From assembly GCA_002401775.2 (NCBI GenBank), contig NVUB02000049.1, positions 1 to 50,185 of the forward strand: a DNA stretch of 50,185 nucleotides, in the 5' to 3' direction. The notes below the pieces were generated by a model. That model worked only from the letters and a program-made list of their open reading frames with translations, was not told the DNA's origin and made no database searches. Below are positions 17,689-28,294 of this stretch, piece by piece; within the stretch, counting starts at the first letter, position 1, and every line of letters begins with the position of its first letter. A program made the position numbers and the translations under genes. This DNA is from Ectothiorhodospiraceae bacterium (GTDB taxonomy: Bacteria > Pseudomonadota > Gammaproteobacteria > SZUA-152).

Positions 17689-17994
17689 CTACCCTTTAAG
17701 GGTATCCAGTTCTTCAACGTTGATGGTGCGACGATTACGGAACAATACAACCAGTATTGCCAGTCCAATGGCCGACTCGGCCGCCGCAACCGTTAGGATA
17801 AAGAACACAAAAACTTGTCCCGATATATCACCTAAATAATGCGAGAAAGCGACAAAGTTCATATTGACCGCTAACAGCATAACTTCGATAGACATCAACA
17901 GGATAATGACATTCTTCCGGTTCAGAAAAATGCCAGCGACACTGATGCAAAACAAAATGGCACCCAGTACTAAATAGTCTGTTATTGAGATCAT
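17689..17994 (-). CDS. nuoK: NADH-quinone oxidoreductase subunit K
   Basis: This small membrane subunit (101 residues, three transmembrane helices) resembles MrpC. The conserved Glu residues in the second and third helices are present ([13 protein letters not shown] and [12 protein letters not shown]), both needed in the E-channel. It is tightly placed before nuoL. Confidence 0.94.
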   Translation of the reverse strand: MISITDYLVLGAILFCISVAGIFLNRKNVIILLMSIEVMLLAVNMNFVAFSHYLGDISGQVFVFFILTVAAAESAIGLAILVVLFRNRRTINVEELDTLKG

Positions 17995-18074
17995 GCTCCC
18001 CCCGGAGGCAAGAAAGGTTTATTATTCGTTTTGTATTGTAATAATAGTGAGTCGTAAAACGTTAGTGTTAAGCG

Positions 18075-18686
18075 TTAGTCGTTATTGCTTTCTGACGACA
18101 TTTTTACCAGCCGTACTCTGTCTTTTCTGCGTACCACAACCTGTTCTTCAGGTTTCATGAATACTTTGGTGTTACTACGTCTACGCAACGTAAGGGATAT
18201 TGCCGCCACAATGGCAACCACCAAAATCACCGCCGCAATTTCAAAAGGATATAAAAATTCGGTATACAGCACTGAACCGATTTCTTTGGTGTTGCTATAT
18301 CCTTCTGGGTGCGGAATAGGAACCGGCATTGATTCCAGACCAAGCTGGCCAGGCCCGACGACCATCACTAATTCTGCAATCAGTACAATGGAGACAACCA
18401 AACCAAGCGGTAAATAGCGCGTAAATCCTTCGCGTAAGACAGTAAGGTTAATGTCCAGCATCATCACTACGAAGAGGAACAACACCATAACCGCACCCAC
18501 GTATACCAGTATCAAGGTCAACGCGAGGAACTCTGCTTCCAGAAAAATCCAAATTCCAGCACTGGTAAAGAACGCCAGTACCAACGCTAATGCGCAAAAT
18601 ACCGGGTTACGAAGTGTAACGACTAACGTCGCACAAACGACCAGTATTGTGGCAAACACATAAAAAATGATTTGTTCAATGCTCAT
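18075..18686 (-). CDS. nuoJ: NADH-quinone oxidoreductase subunit J
   Basis: This 203-residue membrane subunit has five predicted helices. The conserved pattern EFLALTLILVYVGAVMVLFLFVVMML (residues about 51-76) includes the family's pi-bulge region near 'YVGAVMVLFLF'. The C-terminus is a longer polar tail rich in Arg and Lys. An 80-bp spacer separates it from nuoK. Confidence 0.93.
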   Translation of the reverse strand: MSIEQIIFYVFATILVVCATLVVTLRNPVFCALALVLAFFTSAGIWIFLEAEFLALTLILVYVGAVMVLFLFVVMMLDINLTVLREGFTRYLPLGLVVSIVLIAELVMVVGPGQLGLESMPVPIPHPEGYSNTKEIGSVLYTEFLYPFEIAAVILVVAIVAAISLTLRRRSNTKVFMKPEEQVVVRRKDRVRLVKMSSESNND

Positions 18687-18781
18687 AATATTTAAAATGC
18701 TTTTCTTTTTAATAAAGGCTGTTGTTTTAACTACTGTTGTTACGGCTGTTGTAGCTGCTCAATCAATATTGTTGCTTTTAC

Positions 18782-19270
18782 TTAGCGATATTTGGCGTCA
18801 CTTGCCCGGTCTGCGGCAATTTCTTTTTCCATTTTATCGCCAACTGCCATTAATTTTTCTTTTGTCATATAGAGATCACCTTTTTCTTCACCGTGATACT
18901 CAAAATGCCGCGTTTCGACAATGGCATCCACCGGGCATGATTCTTCACAATAGCCACAGAAGATACATTTGGTTAAATCAATGTCATATCGCGTAGTACG
19001 GCGTGTGCCGTCGTCGCGTTCTTCCAGGTCAATAGTGATGGCCAGCGCTGGGCAAACCGCTTCGCAAAGTTTGCAGGCGATACAACGTTCCTCACCATTG
19101 GGATAACGACGCAGCGCATGCAGGCCCCTGAAGCGCGGCGACATGGGTGTTTTTTCTTCTGGGTACTGTACTGTGATTTTTTTTCGGAAAAAGTATTTCC
19201 CGGTTAACCACAAACCACGAAACAGCTCGGCCAAAATAAGGCTCTTGAAATAGTTCGTTACCATTGACAT
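18782..19270 (-). CDS. nuoI: NADH-quinone oxidoreductase subunit I (2x[4Fe-4S])
   Basis: This peripheral-arm ferredoxin-like subunit carries clusters N6a and N6b. Two complete motifs, [12 protein letters not shown] (about 63-74) and [12 protein letters not shown] (about 102-113), are seen in the 162 residues. The amphipathic N-terminal segment (about 1-40) anchors it to the membrane arm. Its electron acceptor, cluster N2 of NuoB, is encoded by a damaged gene in this operon. Confidence 0.95.
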   Translation of the reverse strand: MSMVTNYFKSLILAELFRGLWLTGKYFFRKKITVQYPEEKTPMSPRFRGLHALRRYPNGEERCIACKLCEAVCPALAITIDLEERDDGTRRTTRYDIDLTKCIFCGYCEESCPVDAIVETRHFEYHGEEKGDLYMTKEKLMAVGDKMEKEIAADRASDAKYR

Positions 19271-19450
19271 AAACTATCCACCTGAAAATCGCATTGTCCA
19301 AAAATAATTTTACTCAATACCATCACTCTAATCCGTCCTGTAAACCCGCCATAACCCAGCAGCTCAACTCACTCTATGACGCAATTCGTCAAATTTTGTG
19401 GCTCATTCTGATTCACGCTATGGTGTCTGGTATGGTGCCAACGATGTACT

Positions 19451-20533
19451 TTACCACCAAGGCCCAACCTTACCTACCACACACGCGGCGACCACCAATA
19501 GCCAGACAATGGTAATAGGAATAAAGACTTTCCAACCCAGTCGCATGATTTGGTCATAACGATAGCGAGGAAAGGTCGCGCGGAACCATAAAAACAAAAA
19601 GAGGAAAAATGAGGTTTTAGCGAGCAACCAGTGAATACCGTCACCCAGTAACATCGCTAACATTCCCTCACCTTGCAAAAAGCTTGCAGGCAATATGCCA
19701 TTGAGTGGGGAAAGCCAGCCACCCAGGAACATAATCGAGGTTAATAAAGCGATCAAGATCATGTTGGCGTATTCAGCTAGGAAAAACACCGAAAAAGTCA
19801 TACTGGAATATTCAACGTGGAAACCGCCGACGATTTCGGACTCGCCTTCTGCTACATCAAACGGAGCACGGTTAGTTTCGGCAACACCAGAGATGAAATA
19901 CACCATAAACAGAGGAAATAATGGGATTAGGAACCAGTTAACAACACCATAGTCGCCACGTTGGGCATCAACAATTTCACCCAAGTTCAAGCTGCTGGCA
20001 GCCAGCAATACACCGACCAGTGCAAAGCCCATCGCAATTTCGTAAGAAACAATTTGTGCCGCAGAACGAAGTGCGCCCAGGAATGCGTATTTGGAATTGG
20101 ATGCCCAACCCGCAATGATGATGCCATAAACACCTAAAGACGTCATGGCGAGAATATATAGAAGCGTGGCATCAATATTGGAGATAACCAGTACATCATC
20201 AAACGGTACAACAGCCCACGCCGCCAGCGAAGGTGCCAGGGTTAATACTGGAGCCGATATGAACAGAAATTTGTTGGCATTGGCAGGAAAGATCGTTTCC
20301 TTGAACATTAACTTCACGGCATCGGCTATGGGCTGTAATAAACCAAATGGCCCTACCCGATTTGGACCAATACGCACCTGCATATAGCCGATAACTTTGC
20401 GTTCCGCCAAAGTCAGGTAAGCAACCGCTCCCATCAAAGGCAGCACGAGCACCAATATTTTGCCCACAATAATAATCAGTGCCACGAGTCCAAGCGGCAA
20501 AAAACTCAGCGCTGATTCAATGGTCTCAATCAT
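19451..20533 (-). CDS. nuoH: NADH-quinone oxidoreductase subunit H
   Basis: This membrane subunit (360 residues, about 8-9 helices) forms much of the quinone-access chamber. Motifs include [20 protein letters not shown] near the N-terminus, the acidic loop [20 protein letters not shown] (about 218-237) and the C-terminal [14 protein letters not shown]. All charged channel residues seem present. A 180-bp spacer precedes nuoI and a 214-bp spacer follows nuoG. Confidence 0.95.
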   Translation of the reverse strand: MIETIESALSFLPLGLVALIIIVGKILVLVLPLMGAVAYLTLAERKVIGYMQVRIGPNRVGPFGLLQPIADAVKLMFKETIFPANANKFLFISAPVLTLAPSLAAWAVVPFDDVLVISNIDATLLYILAMTSLGVYGIIIAGWASNSKYAFLGALRSAAQIVSYEIAMGFALVGVLLAASSLNLGEIVDAQRGDYGVVNWFLIPLFPLFMVYFISGVAETNRAPFDVAEGESEIVGGFHVEYSSMTFSVFFLAEYANMILIALLTSIMFLGGWLSPLNGILPASFLQGEGMLAMLLGDGIHWLLAKTSFFLFLFLWFRATFPRYRYDQIMRLGWKVFIPITIVWLLVVAACVVGKVGPWW

Positions 20534-20747
20534 TCACTTTTCTCATTTTATTATCTTTTTTACTTTGCGTATTTCGTAATATCATCGTTAAACAATTATT
20601 AATTAAACGTTAATCGATTTTATTTTTTTATTCTTCTGCGCTTCTTGTCAGTGCTTCTTATCCGTAATGCGCCACAACTTATTTTGTCGGCATTTACGGT
20701 CCGCGGACTTCAGCATTGGTTGCTATCGCTTTTAATTTACAGACCAT

Positions 20748-23147
20748 TTAAACACGCGATAACGTAACGGCACCTGAATGACGGTTTTGCGCACCGGCAA
20801 CGGCACCTAATATTCCTGGTAACAAAACACTGTCATCCGGTACACGGTCATCGATAACAACGGGTAGCGTGACTTCGATGTCATTCTTCTTTGCCAATGC
20901 CTGTTCACCCTCGGTTAACCCGGCATTGCTGGCGACGGACTGGTTGACGCGTATTGCCAGTTGACCGGCTTTGGTAATTTCCTGGAGACTGCTGGCACGA
21001 CGCACCAGACCATCACCACTGTACATTGAGCGATCAGCAATACTTTCGATGCCACTTTCCGTGCCACTTAAGTCAATGGTCAGTGTCTTCGGACACTGCC
21101 AATTCATGTCGTTGGAATACGCCTCACTGGAAGGCAAGATCGCGACAACCAACGCTTTAAGTTCATCCCGAACTTCCTGACTACTCACGTAGTCAAAGCC
21201 GTCACATTCAAACACATTGCCAAGTACACGCAGTAATTTCCAACCTGGACGGGCTTCCGCAAGCGGCTCAACCACTCCTTCAAAACTCTGCCAAAGACCT
21301 TCAGCATTAACGAAGGTGCCGGATGTTTCGGTGAAAGGGGTAATGGGCAAGATAACGTCCGCATAGTCTTTCATTGTGTCTGTACAGAAGGCATTCATGG
21401 ATACGACAAATTTAGCTGCCTTCAACGCCGCGATTGCGCGACCGGCATCTGCACAATCATCTTCCGGCTCAACACCTAACAAGAAGTACCCGGCCAAATC
21501 ACCATCAAACATCTCGCTGAGGTTTTTGCCCTTAATATCGGCTTTTCCACCCGCGACGCTACGATGCGGCGTGGCACCGGCAAGGCTGGCACCCGCACTG
21601 TTACAACCATCAGAAAGATAGCTCATCTTACTGGAGGTCACTTTTGCGATTTGCGTCGCGAGCGCTCTTAAACCTGAAAAATGTGGATGCGAAAATGCAT
21701 CATGTCCTAATAACACGACAGCATTATCAGTCTCAAACAATTCACGCGCTATCACCTCATGGGTGGCATCAACCACAAGCCCCTTCATTAAACTATCGAG
21801 ACCTGCTGGCATATCAGTTTTTGACAACGTACAGGCCGCTTTCAGAACCAAACTCAACTCGCCTAATAATTTTGAGGGGCTTACGATCTTTTTCGCAGTC
21901 AGTGGGAAGTTAAAGTCATAATCCACTTGATTGACTGACATGACTTTGGCGCCATGTTGCGCAGCAATTCTTATACGGTGACCGGCAATAGGCTGATCTC
22001 CACGCACATTAGAACCGATGAGTAAAAGTGCTTTATTATTTTGCAGGTCTGGTATGGATTGGCCTAACCACGGAAAGACAGGCTCGGCATCCTGACCGGT
22101 AAAGTCGAGCTGATTGATACGATGATCAACATTGCCCGTGCCGATTTCGCGCATGAGCTTTTGTAACAAATACTGTTCTTCTGTGGTTGCATTGGGTGAG
22201 CTTATCGCACCGAGCTTGTCAACACCGTCATCAGTGAGCAGTTTACTAATACCGCCGACCACTTTGTGCAATGCGACATCCCAATCAACTTCCTTCCATT
22301 GGCCATCTTCTTTGACCATCGGAGATGTTATTCTTTCTTTACTGCTTAGACCTTCATAACTGAAACGATCCCGATCAGAAAGCCACGTTTCGTTAATCTC
22401 TTCGTTTTCATTGGGTACTACCCGCACAACCTGATTTCTAAAGGTGTGAATCAATACATTTGAACCCATACAGTCATGGGCGGCGATGCTTTCGCGCTGT
22501 TCCATTTCCCAGGCTCTGGCACTAAACCGTGAAGGCTTAGCGGTTAATGCACCGACCGGACAAAGGTCGATGATATTGCCGGACATTTCAGAACTGATAC
22601 TGAGCTGCACATAAGTACCAATTTCCATGTGCTCGCCACGACCGATACCACCCATTTCTTTGATACCGGCAATTTCTTCACCGAATCGCACACAGCGAGT
22701 ACAGTGAATGCAACGGGTCATGTCGCCGGTAATTAATGGGCCAAAGTCTTTGTTCATGACAACGCGTTTTTTCTCGGCATAAACCGAAACGTCACCACCA
22801 TAACCCATGGCCACATCTTGCAATTCACACTCACCGCCCTGGTCACAAATGGGACAATCAAGGGGGTGGTTAATCAGCAGGAATTCCATGACGCTTTTTT
22901 GTGCGTCGATGGCTTTTGCCGAGCGCGTATTAATTTTCATGCCATCGGTAATCGGTGTTGCACAAGCTGGCAATGATTTTCCGACTTTTTCAACCTCGAT
23001 CAGGCACATACGACAGTTCGCGGCGATGGATAATTTCTTGTGGTAGCAGAAACGTGGAATATAAATTCCAGCGTCATCAGCTGCCTCAATGATCATCGCA
23101 CCTTCGCGCGCTTCTAAATGTTTTCCATCAATCTCGATGTTTACCAT
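20748..23147 (-). CDS. nuoG: NADH-quinone oxidoreductase subunit G
   Basis: This is the large iron-sulfur subunit of the peripheral arm, 799 residues. The N-terminal [2Fe-2S] ligands Cys34, Cys45, Cys48 and Cys62 are present. So are the His/Cys cluster region (CPICDQGGEC, about 98-107) and the [4Fe-4S] region (CIHCTRC...LCPVGAL, about 147-200). The rest is the molybdopterin-oxidoreductase-like fold without cofactor. The frame is open from end to end, with no lesion comparable to nuoB. A 106-bp gap separates it from nuoF. Confidence 0.95.
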   Translation of the reverse strand: MVNIEIDGKHLEAREGAMIIEAADDAGIYIPRFCYHKKLSIAANCRMCLIEVEKVGKSLPACATPITDGMKINTRSAKAIDAQKSVMEFLLINHPLDCPICDQGGECELQDVAMGYGGDVSVYAEKKRVVMNKDFGPLITGDMTRCIHCTRCVRFGEEIAGIKEMGGIGRGEHMEIGTYVQLSISSEMSGNIIDLCPVGALTAKPSRFSARAWEMEQRESIAAHDCMGSNVLIHTFRNQVVRVVPNENEEINETWLSDRDRFSYEGLSSKERITSPMVKEDGQWKEVDWDVALHKVVGGISKLLTDDGVDKLGAISSPNATTEEQYLLQKLMREIGTGNVDHRINQLDFTGQDAEPVFPWLGQSIPDLQNNKALLLIGSNVRGDQPIAGHRIRIAAQHGAKVMSVNQVDYDFNFPLTAKKIVSPSKLLGELSLVLKAACTLSKTDMPAGLDSLMKGLVVDATHEVIARELFETDNAVVLLGHDAFSHPHFSGLRALATQIAKVTSSKMSYLSDGCNSAGASLAGATPHRSVAGGKADIKGKNLSEMFDGDLAGYFLLGVEPEDDCADAGRAIAALKAAKFVVSMNAFCTDTMKDYADVILPITPFTETSGTFVNAEGLWQSFEGVVEPLAEARPGWKLLRVLGNVFECDGFDYVSSQEVRDELKALVVAILPSSEAYSNDMNWQCPKTLTIDLSGTESGIESIADRSMYSGDGLVRRASSLQEITKAGQLAIRVNQSVASNAGLTEGEQALAKKNDIEVTLPVVIDDRVPDDSVLLPGILGAVAGAQNRHSGAVTLSRV

Positions 23148-23253
23148 CGTAATACTCGCATTATTGAATTAATAACAACCAATTTCTGGCTTTCTTTACT
23201 GGCTTTTTTTTACAAAAAGTCAGTGGCTTTTTTACTTCAACGCTAAGGCAACG

Positions 23254-24531
23254 CTAAGACCCAGGCCCCACCAAACACTTTTTGTGGTCGATATGGAATT
23301 GGAACTCATCACGGAATTTTTTCACAAAACTGGTTACTGGCATGGCCGCGGCATCACCCAGTGCACAAATAGTCCGCCCCTGAATTTTATTGGCTACGTC
23401 CAGCAACAAATCCAAATCTTCCTGTTTGCCCTGACCGTGTTCAATACGGTGGATAACGCGCGACAACCAACCGGTACCTTCACGACACGGGGTACATTGG
23501 CCACAGGATTCTTCATAGTAAAAATGTGAAATCCGTGCCAATGCGCGCACCATACAGGTAGTTTCATCCATAACGATAACCGACCCGGCACCCAACATAG
23601 AGCCTGCCTTGGCGATGGAGTCGTAATCCATGGTGACATCCATCATTTCTTCACCGGTCAGTACCGGTGTAGAAGACCCTCCGGGTATCACTGCTTTCAG
23701 TTTATTACCATTTTTTACGCCACCGGCTAATTCCAGTAATTCTGAAAACGGCATTCCCATGGGAACTTCGTAATTACCCGGCTTATTGACGTGACCACTG
23801 ACGCTATAAATTTTAGGCCCGCCATTATTGGGCTTGCCGATATTTAAAAACCACTGGCCGCCGTTTTTCAAAATGGCAGGTACTGATGCCAGGGTTTCAG
23901 TATTGTTAATGGTTGTTGGCCGACCGTACAGACCAAAGCTGGCTGGGAAAGGCGGCTTGAAACGTGGCTGCCCTTTCTTGCCTTCTATGGATTCCAGCAA
24001 TGCAGTCTCTTCGCCGCAGATATACGCACCACCACCCAGATGTGTGTGCAGATCAAAATCGATACCTGAGCCGAGGATATTTTTCCCCAGCAAACCAGCC
24101 GCATAGGCATCATCGATTGCCTGCTGAAATCGCTCGTAGGGTTCCCAAAATTCACCGCGAATATAATTGTAACCAGCGGTGGCACCGATGGTGTAACCCG
24201 CAATCGCCATACCTTCTACCAAGGCATGTGGGTTGTAGCGCATAATATCCCGGTCTTTACAGGTACCTGGCTCACCTTCGTCTGAATTGCAGACAATATA
24301 TTTTTGTCCCGGTGTGTTGCGCGGCATGAAACTCCACTTCAACCCGGTGGGGAATCCTGCACCGCCACGACCACGCAAGGCAGACGCTTTTAATTCACTG
24401 ATAATGTCTTCCGGCGAAGTTTTCTCAGCCAGGATTTTTTTCAATACCTCATAACCACCTTCGCTTTGATAGGTTTCAAGTGTCCAGGGTTTATCGAGGT
24501 GCTGATTTTTGAAGCAGACTTCATCAACCAT
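23254..24531 (-). CDS. nuoF: NADH-quinone oxidoreductase subunit F (FMN/NADH site)
   Basis: This 425-residue subunit is the NADH-oxidising end of complex I. The FMN and NADH pocket is marked by [13 protein letters not shown] (about 54-66) and the [15 protein letters not shown] segment (about 170-184). The N3 [4Fe-4S] cluster is formed by [10 protein letters not shown] plus a later Cys near 'TICALGDAA'. It lies 29 bp downstream of nuoE. Confidence 0.95.
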   Translation of the reverse strand: MVDEVCFKNQHLDKPWTLETYQSEGGYEVLKKILAEKTSPEDIISELKASALRGRGGAGFPTGLKWSFMPRNTPGQKYIVCNSDEGEPGTCKDRDIMRYNPHALVEGMAIAGYTIGATAGYNYIRGEFWEPYERFQQAIDDAYAAGLLGKNILGSGIDFDLHTHLGGGAYICGEETALLESIEGKKGQPRFKPPFPASFGLYGRPTTINNTETLASVPAILKNGGQWFLNIGKPNNGGPKIYSVSGHVNKPGNYEVPMGMPFSELLELAGGVKNGNKLKAVIPGGSSTPVLTGEEMMDVTMDYDSIAKAGSMLGAGSVIVMDETTCMVRALARISHFYYEESCGQCTPCREGTGWLSRVIHRIEHGQGKQEDLDLLLDVANKIQGRTICALGDAAAMPVTSFVKKFRDEFQFHIDHKKCLVGPGS

Positions 24532-24560
24532 TAGCGTTTAATATCCAATTAGTTTCCACT

Positions 24561-25067
24561 CTAATCCAGGCCATCTAAAATTTTGTCGATGGATTCAGGT
24601 GTTAAATTTTCATGATACTGCGTACCGATTTGCAGCATGGGAGCCCCTACACAGGCACCTAAACATTCAACTTCTTTTAATGAGAATTTACCGTCAGGAG
24701 TAATGTCACCAAATCCTATGCCAAGACGTTTCTTAAGATGGTCCACCACCTCGTCAGAACCACACAACATGCACGAAATATTGGTGCAAACACAAATTTT
24801 GTGCCGACCAACCGGAGATAACTCATACATGGAGTAAAACGTGGCCACTTCATAGGCTGAAACGCGCGGCATTTCAAGATAGTCAGCCACGGCGTCCATA
24901 AGCTCTGTTGTTAAGTGACCACCATTGGCATCTTGTACAATGCGTAGTGCCGCCATAACCGCAGACTGTTTTTGTTCAGGTGGGTATTTCGCCACCCACT
25001 TATCAATTTCAGCGCGAGATTCAGCAGAAATTAACGGATCCACATTTTGATTCATGACGGCAGCCAT
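24561..25067 (-). CDS. nuoE: NADH-quinone oxidoreductase subunit E ([2Fe-2S])
   Basis: This 168-residue thioredoxin-fold subunit carries cluster N1a. The ligands sit in CTNISCMLCG (first pair) and ECLGACVGAPM (second pair), the expected CxxxxC and CxxxC spacing. The ATG overlaps the nuoD stop by one base, giving tight translational coupling. Confidence 0.95.
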   Translation of the reverse strand: MAAVMNQNVDPLISAESRAEIDKWVAKYPPEQKQSAVMAALRIVQDANGGHLTTELMDAVADYLEMPRVSAYEVATFYSMYELSPVGRHKICVCTNISCMLCGSDEVVDHLKKRLGIGFGDITPDGKFSLKEVECLGACVGAPMLQIGTQYHENLTPESIDKILDGLD

Positions 25068-26320
25068 TAACGATCAACCTCACCAAATACGATATCTTGA
25101 GTACCAATAATTGCCACCACGTCGGCAAGCATATGTCCGCGCACCATTTCGTCCAGAGCAGAAATATGAGCAAAGCCTGGTGCGCGTATCTTTAACCGGA
25201 AAGGCTTGTTAGAGCCGTCCGATACCAAATAAATACCAAACTCACCCTTGGGATGTTCAATGGCGGCGTAGACTTCACCTTCAGGTAAAGCATAACCTTC
25301 TGTAAATAACTTAAAGTGATGAATCAATGACTCCATGTCATCTTTCATATGCTCACGACTCGGTGGCACAAGCTTGTGGTCATCCAACATTACTGGGCCT
25401 GGATTGACTCGCAGCCATTTAATACATTGTTGAATGAGACTATTAGATTGACGCATTTCTTCAATGCGGACCAAATAGCGGTCGTAACTGTCACCGGTTG
25501 CGCCAATAGGAATTTCAAAATCGAGCTGGTCATATATTTCATAGGGCTGTTTTTTACGCAGATCCCACTCAATTCCAGAACCCCGTAACATTGGCCCGGT
25601 AAAGCCTAGTTGCAGTGCACGCTCAGGGCTAACTACACCAATACCCACGGTACGTTGTTTCCAGATACGGTTGTCGGTGAGCAACACTTCGTATTCATCA
25701 ACACAAGCCGGGAAACGGTTGGTAAAATCTTCAATGAAATCGAGTAATGTTCCCTGGCGATTCTGATTTTTGACGTCCACTTCTTTTTGGCTATGCCATT
25801 TAGAAGCTTCGTATAGCGGCATACTTTCGGGTAAATCGCGATACACACCACCGGGACGGTAATAGGCAGCATGCATACGTGCGCCAGAAACCGCTTCGTA
25901 CATGTCCATCATGTCTTCGCGTTCACGGAAGGCGTACAAAAACACTGTCATCGCGCCGATGTCCAGCGCATGAGCGCCTAACCACATCAAATGATTCAGG
26001 ATGCGGGTAATTTCGTCAAACATGACACGGATATATTGCGCACGAATAGGCACTTCCACACCGAGCATTTTTTCCAACGCCAGCACATAGCTGTGCTCAT
26101 TACACATCATGGATACGTAATCGAGACGATCCATATACGGAATACTTTGGTTATAAGGTTTGGATTCGGCTAGTTTTTCAGTGGCGCGATGCAACAGGCC
26201 AATATGGGGGTCGGCACGTACAATGGTTTCGCCATCCATTTCCAAAATCAAACGCAACACACCATGTGCTGAGGGATGCTGAGGCCCAAAATTCAGGGTG
26301 TAATTTTTAATCTCAGGCAC
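25067..26320 (-). CDS. nuoD: NADH-quinone oxidoreductase subunit D
   Basis: This 49-kDa-type subunit forms the quinone pocket together with NuoB. I place the start at GTG 26320, where the protein begins (V/M)[19 protein letters not shown] and is 417 residues, the usual length. The longer open frame up to 26443 overlaps nuoC and is not conserved. With this start nuoC and nuoD overlap by 8 bp. His and Tyr residues of the quinone site (PQHPSAHG; the [12 protein letters not shown] segment) are present. Confidence 0.94.
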   Translation of the reverse strand: MPEIKNYTLNFGPQHPSAHGVLRLILEMDGETIVRADPHIGLLHRATEKLAESKPYNQSIPYMDRLDYVSMMCNEHSYVLALEKMLGVEVPIRAQYIRVMFDEITRILNHLMWLGAHALDIGAMTVFLYAFREREDMMDMYEAVSGARMHAAYYRPGGVYRDLPESMPLYEASKWHSQKEVDVKNQNRQGTLLDFIEDFTNRFPACVDEYEVLLTDNRIWKQRTVGIGVVSPERALQLGFTGPMLRGSGIEWDLRKKQPYEIYDQLDFEIPIGATGDSYDRYLVRIEEMRQSNSLIQQCIKWLRVNPGPVMLDDHKLVPPSREHMKDDMESLIHHFKLFTEGYALPEGEVYAAIEHPKGEFGIYLVSDGSNKPFRLKIRAPGFAHISALDEMVRGHMLADVVAIIGTQDIVFGEVDR

Positions 26321-27071
26321 TTTTATCACCACCCTGTTGCTGGCCTTGCTGCGGCTTATGTTGCTGACCGTCATGCCCGGTGAACTGATCGTCACGAATG
26401 ACTTTTGGTACCAGCGTTCTAGGTTCGATACTGACGGGCTCATAGATAACGCGGCGCTTTTCAGCGTCGTAGCGCATTTCTACATTACCGATTAAGGGAA
26501 AGTCCTTACGGAATGGATGACCGATGAAACCATAATCCGTCAACAAACGTCTTAAATCAGGATGACCACTGAACATGACACCATACAAATCAAACGCTTC
26601 ACGCTCAAACCAATTTGCACCGGTCCAAACGTCGACAACAGAATCCACAATCGGCGCATCTTCGTGGAGATAGACCTTCACACGAACGCGAATATTATTC
26701 GTTACGGAAAGCAAATGATAAACCACGGCGAAACGACGCGGGTCTCCACCAGCACTCTGCGCAATATCGCGGTCAGTAACACCTCGGCTAAAACCGCTGC
26801 CCGTGGCAGCACTGGTTTCCCATTCGGCTTGGCCATGAGTCAAATAATCCACCGCACAGAGGTCGATTAGAATCGTAAACGCAAATTCGGGTTCATCGCG
26901 CAAGGCAGTGCAGATTTGCACTACATCTTTCGCGGCAACTTCGATAGTGACTTCGTCAAAGGCGACATTAACGGTTAGCAGGTCGCTAAAGCGATCCCGA
27001 AACCGTGTGGCGAGCTTGTCGGCTGTACTATCGATAGTGTTGTCGATGGTGTTGTCGGCTGCATTAGTCAT
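26313..27071 (-). CDS. nuoC: NADH-quinone oxidoreductase subunit C
   Basis: This peripheral-arm subunit is 252 residues from the ATG at 27071, which has a GAGG ribosome-binding site. A GTG at 27089 is possible but less likely. The conserved core is [11 protein letters not shown], then [19 protein letters not shown], then the [30 protein letters not shown] region with the family signature, and HPFRKDFPL. The N-terminus contains a 12-bp tandem repeat ([12 protein letters not shown]) and the C-terminus a Gln/Gly-rich tail. NuoC and NuoD are separate proteins here, not fused as in Escherichia coli. Confidence 0.94.
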   Translation of the reverse strand: MTNAADNTIDNTIDSTADKLATRFRDRFSDLLTVNVAFDEVTIEVAAKDVVQICTALRDEPEFAFTILIDLCAVDYLTHGQAEWETSAATGSGFSRGVTDRDIAQSAGGDPRRFAVVYHLLSVTNNIRVRVKVYLHEDAPIVDSVVDVWTGANWFEREAFDLYGVMFSGHPDLRRLLTDYGFIGHPFRKDFPLIGNVEMRYDAEKRRVIYEPVSIEPRTLVPKVIRDDQFTGHDGQQHKPQQGQQQGGDKSA

Positions 27072-27199
27072 CAGCAAAAAAATCCTCACTCTCTCGAATA
27101 ATTCCGTGGCTTAATTCACGCACTGTTATTTGAACCGATACTAAAACAGTTCGCAGAACAGGCAGACCACAAAAACGGGCAATCATTTACAGACCGTCA

Positions 27200-27485
27200 T
27201 TAACGAGCAATAGTATTGGTACGCTTAATTTTATTTTGTAATTATATGATGCCGTACAGCAAGACCTCAGCCGTTGGTAGGTAACCCGGTACGTCAATAT
27301 CGATAGGCACAATACCGTCACTATCACGCACGACGCAACCACTACCATTCGCAATGAGACCATGGAAATCACCCAACGTGGCTCTGACATCTGGTCATAC
27401 ACCTTACACAATACTGGTGTCATTTTAATGAGCTTATTGGCAGAAGTTGTAACAACGCCTTTTCGGGAATACCTTCTATTCCCAT
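27200..27485 (-). pseudogene. nuoB: nuoB pseudogene (complex I N2-cluster subunit, decayed)
   Basis: It sits where nuoB belongs, between nuoA and nuoC, and spans about 286 bp instead of about 477. It starts normally at ATG 27485 (MGIEGIPEKGVVTTSANKLI), then jumps directly to [18 protein letters not shown]. About 57 codons are missing, including the tandem-Cys motif. After VISM the frame is lost through an indel and a second deletion of roughly 18 nt. The remaining reading in another frame is [21 protein letters not shown], where the VPGC cysteine is Tyr and the RGC cysteine is Ser. An in-frame TAA precedes the last block, LQNKIKRTNTIAR. All four N2 ligands are gone. Multiple independent lesions rule out a single sequencing error. 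Confidence 0.92.
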
Positions 27486-27488
27486 TCC

Positions 27489-27845
27489 CTATTCCCACTC
27501 CATTGCCCCCTTCTTCCACTCATAGGCAAATCCAGCAACCAGAATCGCTAAAAACACAAACATCACCCAGAAACCATAGGCACCCAGGTCATCCAGCACC
27601 ACGGCCCACGGAAACATAAAGGCAATCTCAAGATCGAAAATAATAAACAGGATGGCAACGAGATAAAAACGCACATCAAACTTCATGCGCGAGTCCTCAA
27701 AGGCCTCAAACCCGCATTCGTAGGGGGACGTTTTTGCATCGTCAGGACGCTGTGGCGCTAACATATAAGCCATAGCAATAGGTGCTATGCCAAATATCAG
27801 GCCCAGGATTAAAAACACCAAAATAGGTAAATAATTTTCAAGCAT
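27489..27845 (-). CDS. nuoA: NADH-quinone oxidoreductase subunit A
   Basis: This 118-residue membrane subunit with three helices is the first gene of the operon. The conserved [40 protein letters not shown] block includes the quinone-site loop Cys and the Asp/Glu pair in the second and third helices. It ends at 27489, and the nuoB remnant starts 3 bp further on. It seems fully intact. Confidence 0.95.
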   Translation of the reverse strand: MLENYLPILVFLILGLIFGIAPIAMAYMLAPQRPDDAKTSPYECGFEAFEDSRMKFDVRFYLVAILFIIFDLEIAFMFPWAVVLDDLGAYGFWVMFVFLAILVAGFAYEWKKGAMEWE

Positions 27846-28023
27846 ACCGCTTAGATTCCCACCCGCAGAAACAGTTGTTGTATTTATTATTTTAAATTTT
27901 GTTTAAATTTTGTTTTATATTAAAAAGCGCGGCTAACATATTTTCAGACATCCTGATGTCTACTTTTATCCCGTCTACTTTTATCCTAAGTAGTACGACA
28001 CAATTCGTTAGCGCGAACCACCG

Positions 28024-28053
28024 AGTCTAGGACAGATCAAAAGTGCTTGTCAA
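28024..28053 (-). promoter_or_regulatory. Sigma70-like promoter of the nuo operon
   Basis: On the minus strand, a consensus TTGACA (28053-28048) is followed after 18 nt by TAGACT (28029-28024). It lies about 180 bp upstream of the nuoA start and just downstream of tRNA-Leu, the right place to drive nuoA-N. The leader between it and nuoA is very AT-rich. Confidence 0.65.
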
Positions 28054-28138
28054 GACTGGCGTGTTTAGAAATAACCCTTGTTAATCAATGTCTTAAACCG
28101 CACCAATTATGGGCATAGAAATATTTACTGCTTAATTA

Positions 28139-28223
28139 TGGTGCCGATGGCCGGAGTCGAACCGGCACAGCTTTCGCCACTACCCCCTCAAGATAGCGTG
28201 TCTACCAATTCCACCACATCGGC
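28139..28223 (-). tRNA. tRNA-Leu (anticodon GAG)
   Basis: The minus strand folds as an 85-nt class II tRNA. The acceptor stem is GCCGATG/CATCGGC, the D-loop contains GGTAGACA, and the anticodon arm CTATC-TTGAGGG-GGTAG gives anticodon GAG. A variable arm is present, the T-arm is GCCGGTTCGACTCCGGC, and CCA is encoded. The position between secG and nuoA is a common gammaproteobacterial arrangement. Confidence 0.95.
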
Positions 28224-28294
28224 TAATATTTGAAAGTAAATTCATCACTTGATTTACCTGGGCGCAATACTGCTGCGCCCACCACAAAAACTCG

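Noticed and set aside
26321-26443. N-terminal extension of nuoD
   Set aside because: It overlaps nuoC, is not conserved, and would make NuoD 458 residues instead of the usual ~417.
27187-27519. A 110-codon open frame read as a novel small membrane protein
   Set aside because: It is the decayed nuoB read through a frameshift. The first half clearly matches NuoB (GVVTTSANKLI, KVYDQM, PRWVISM).
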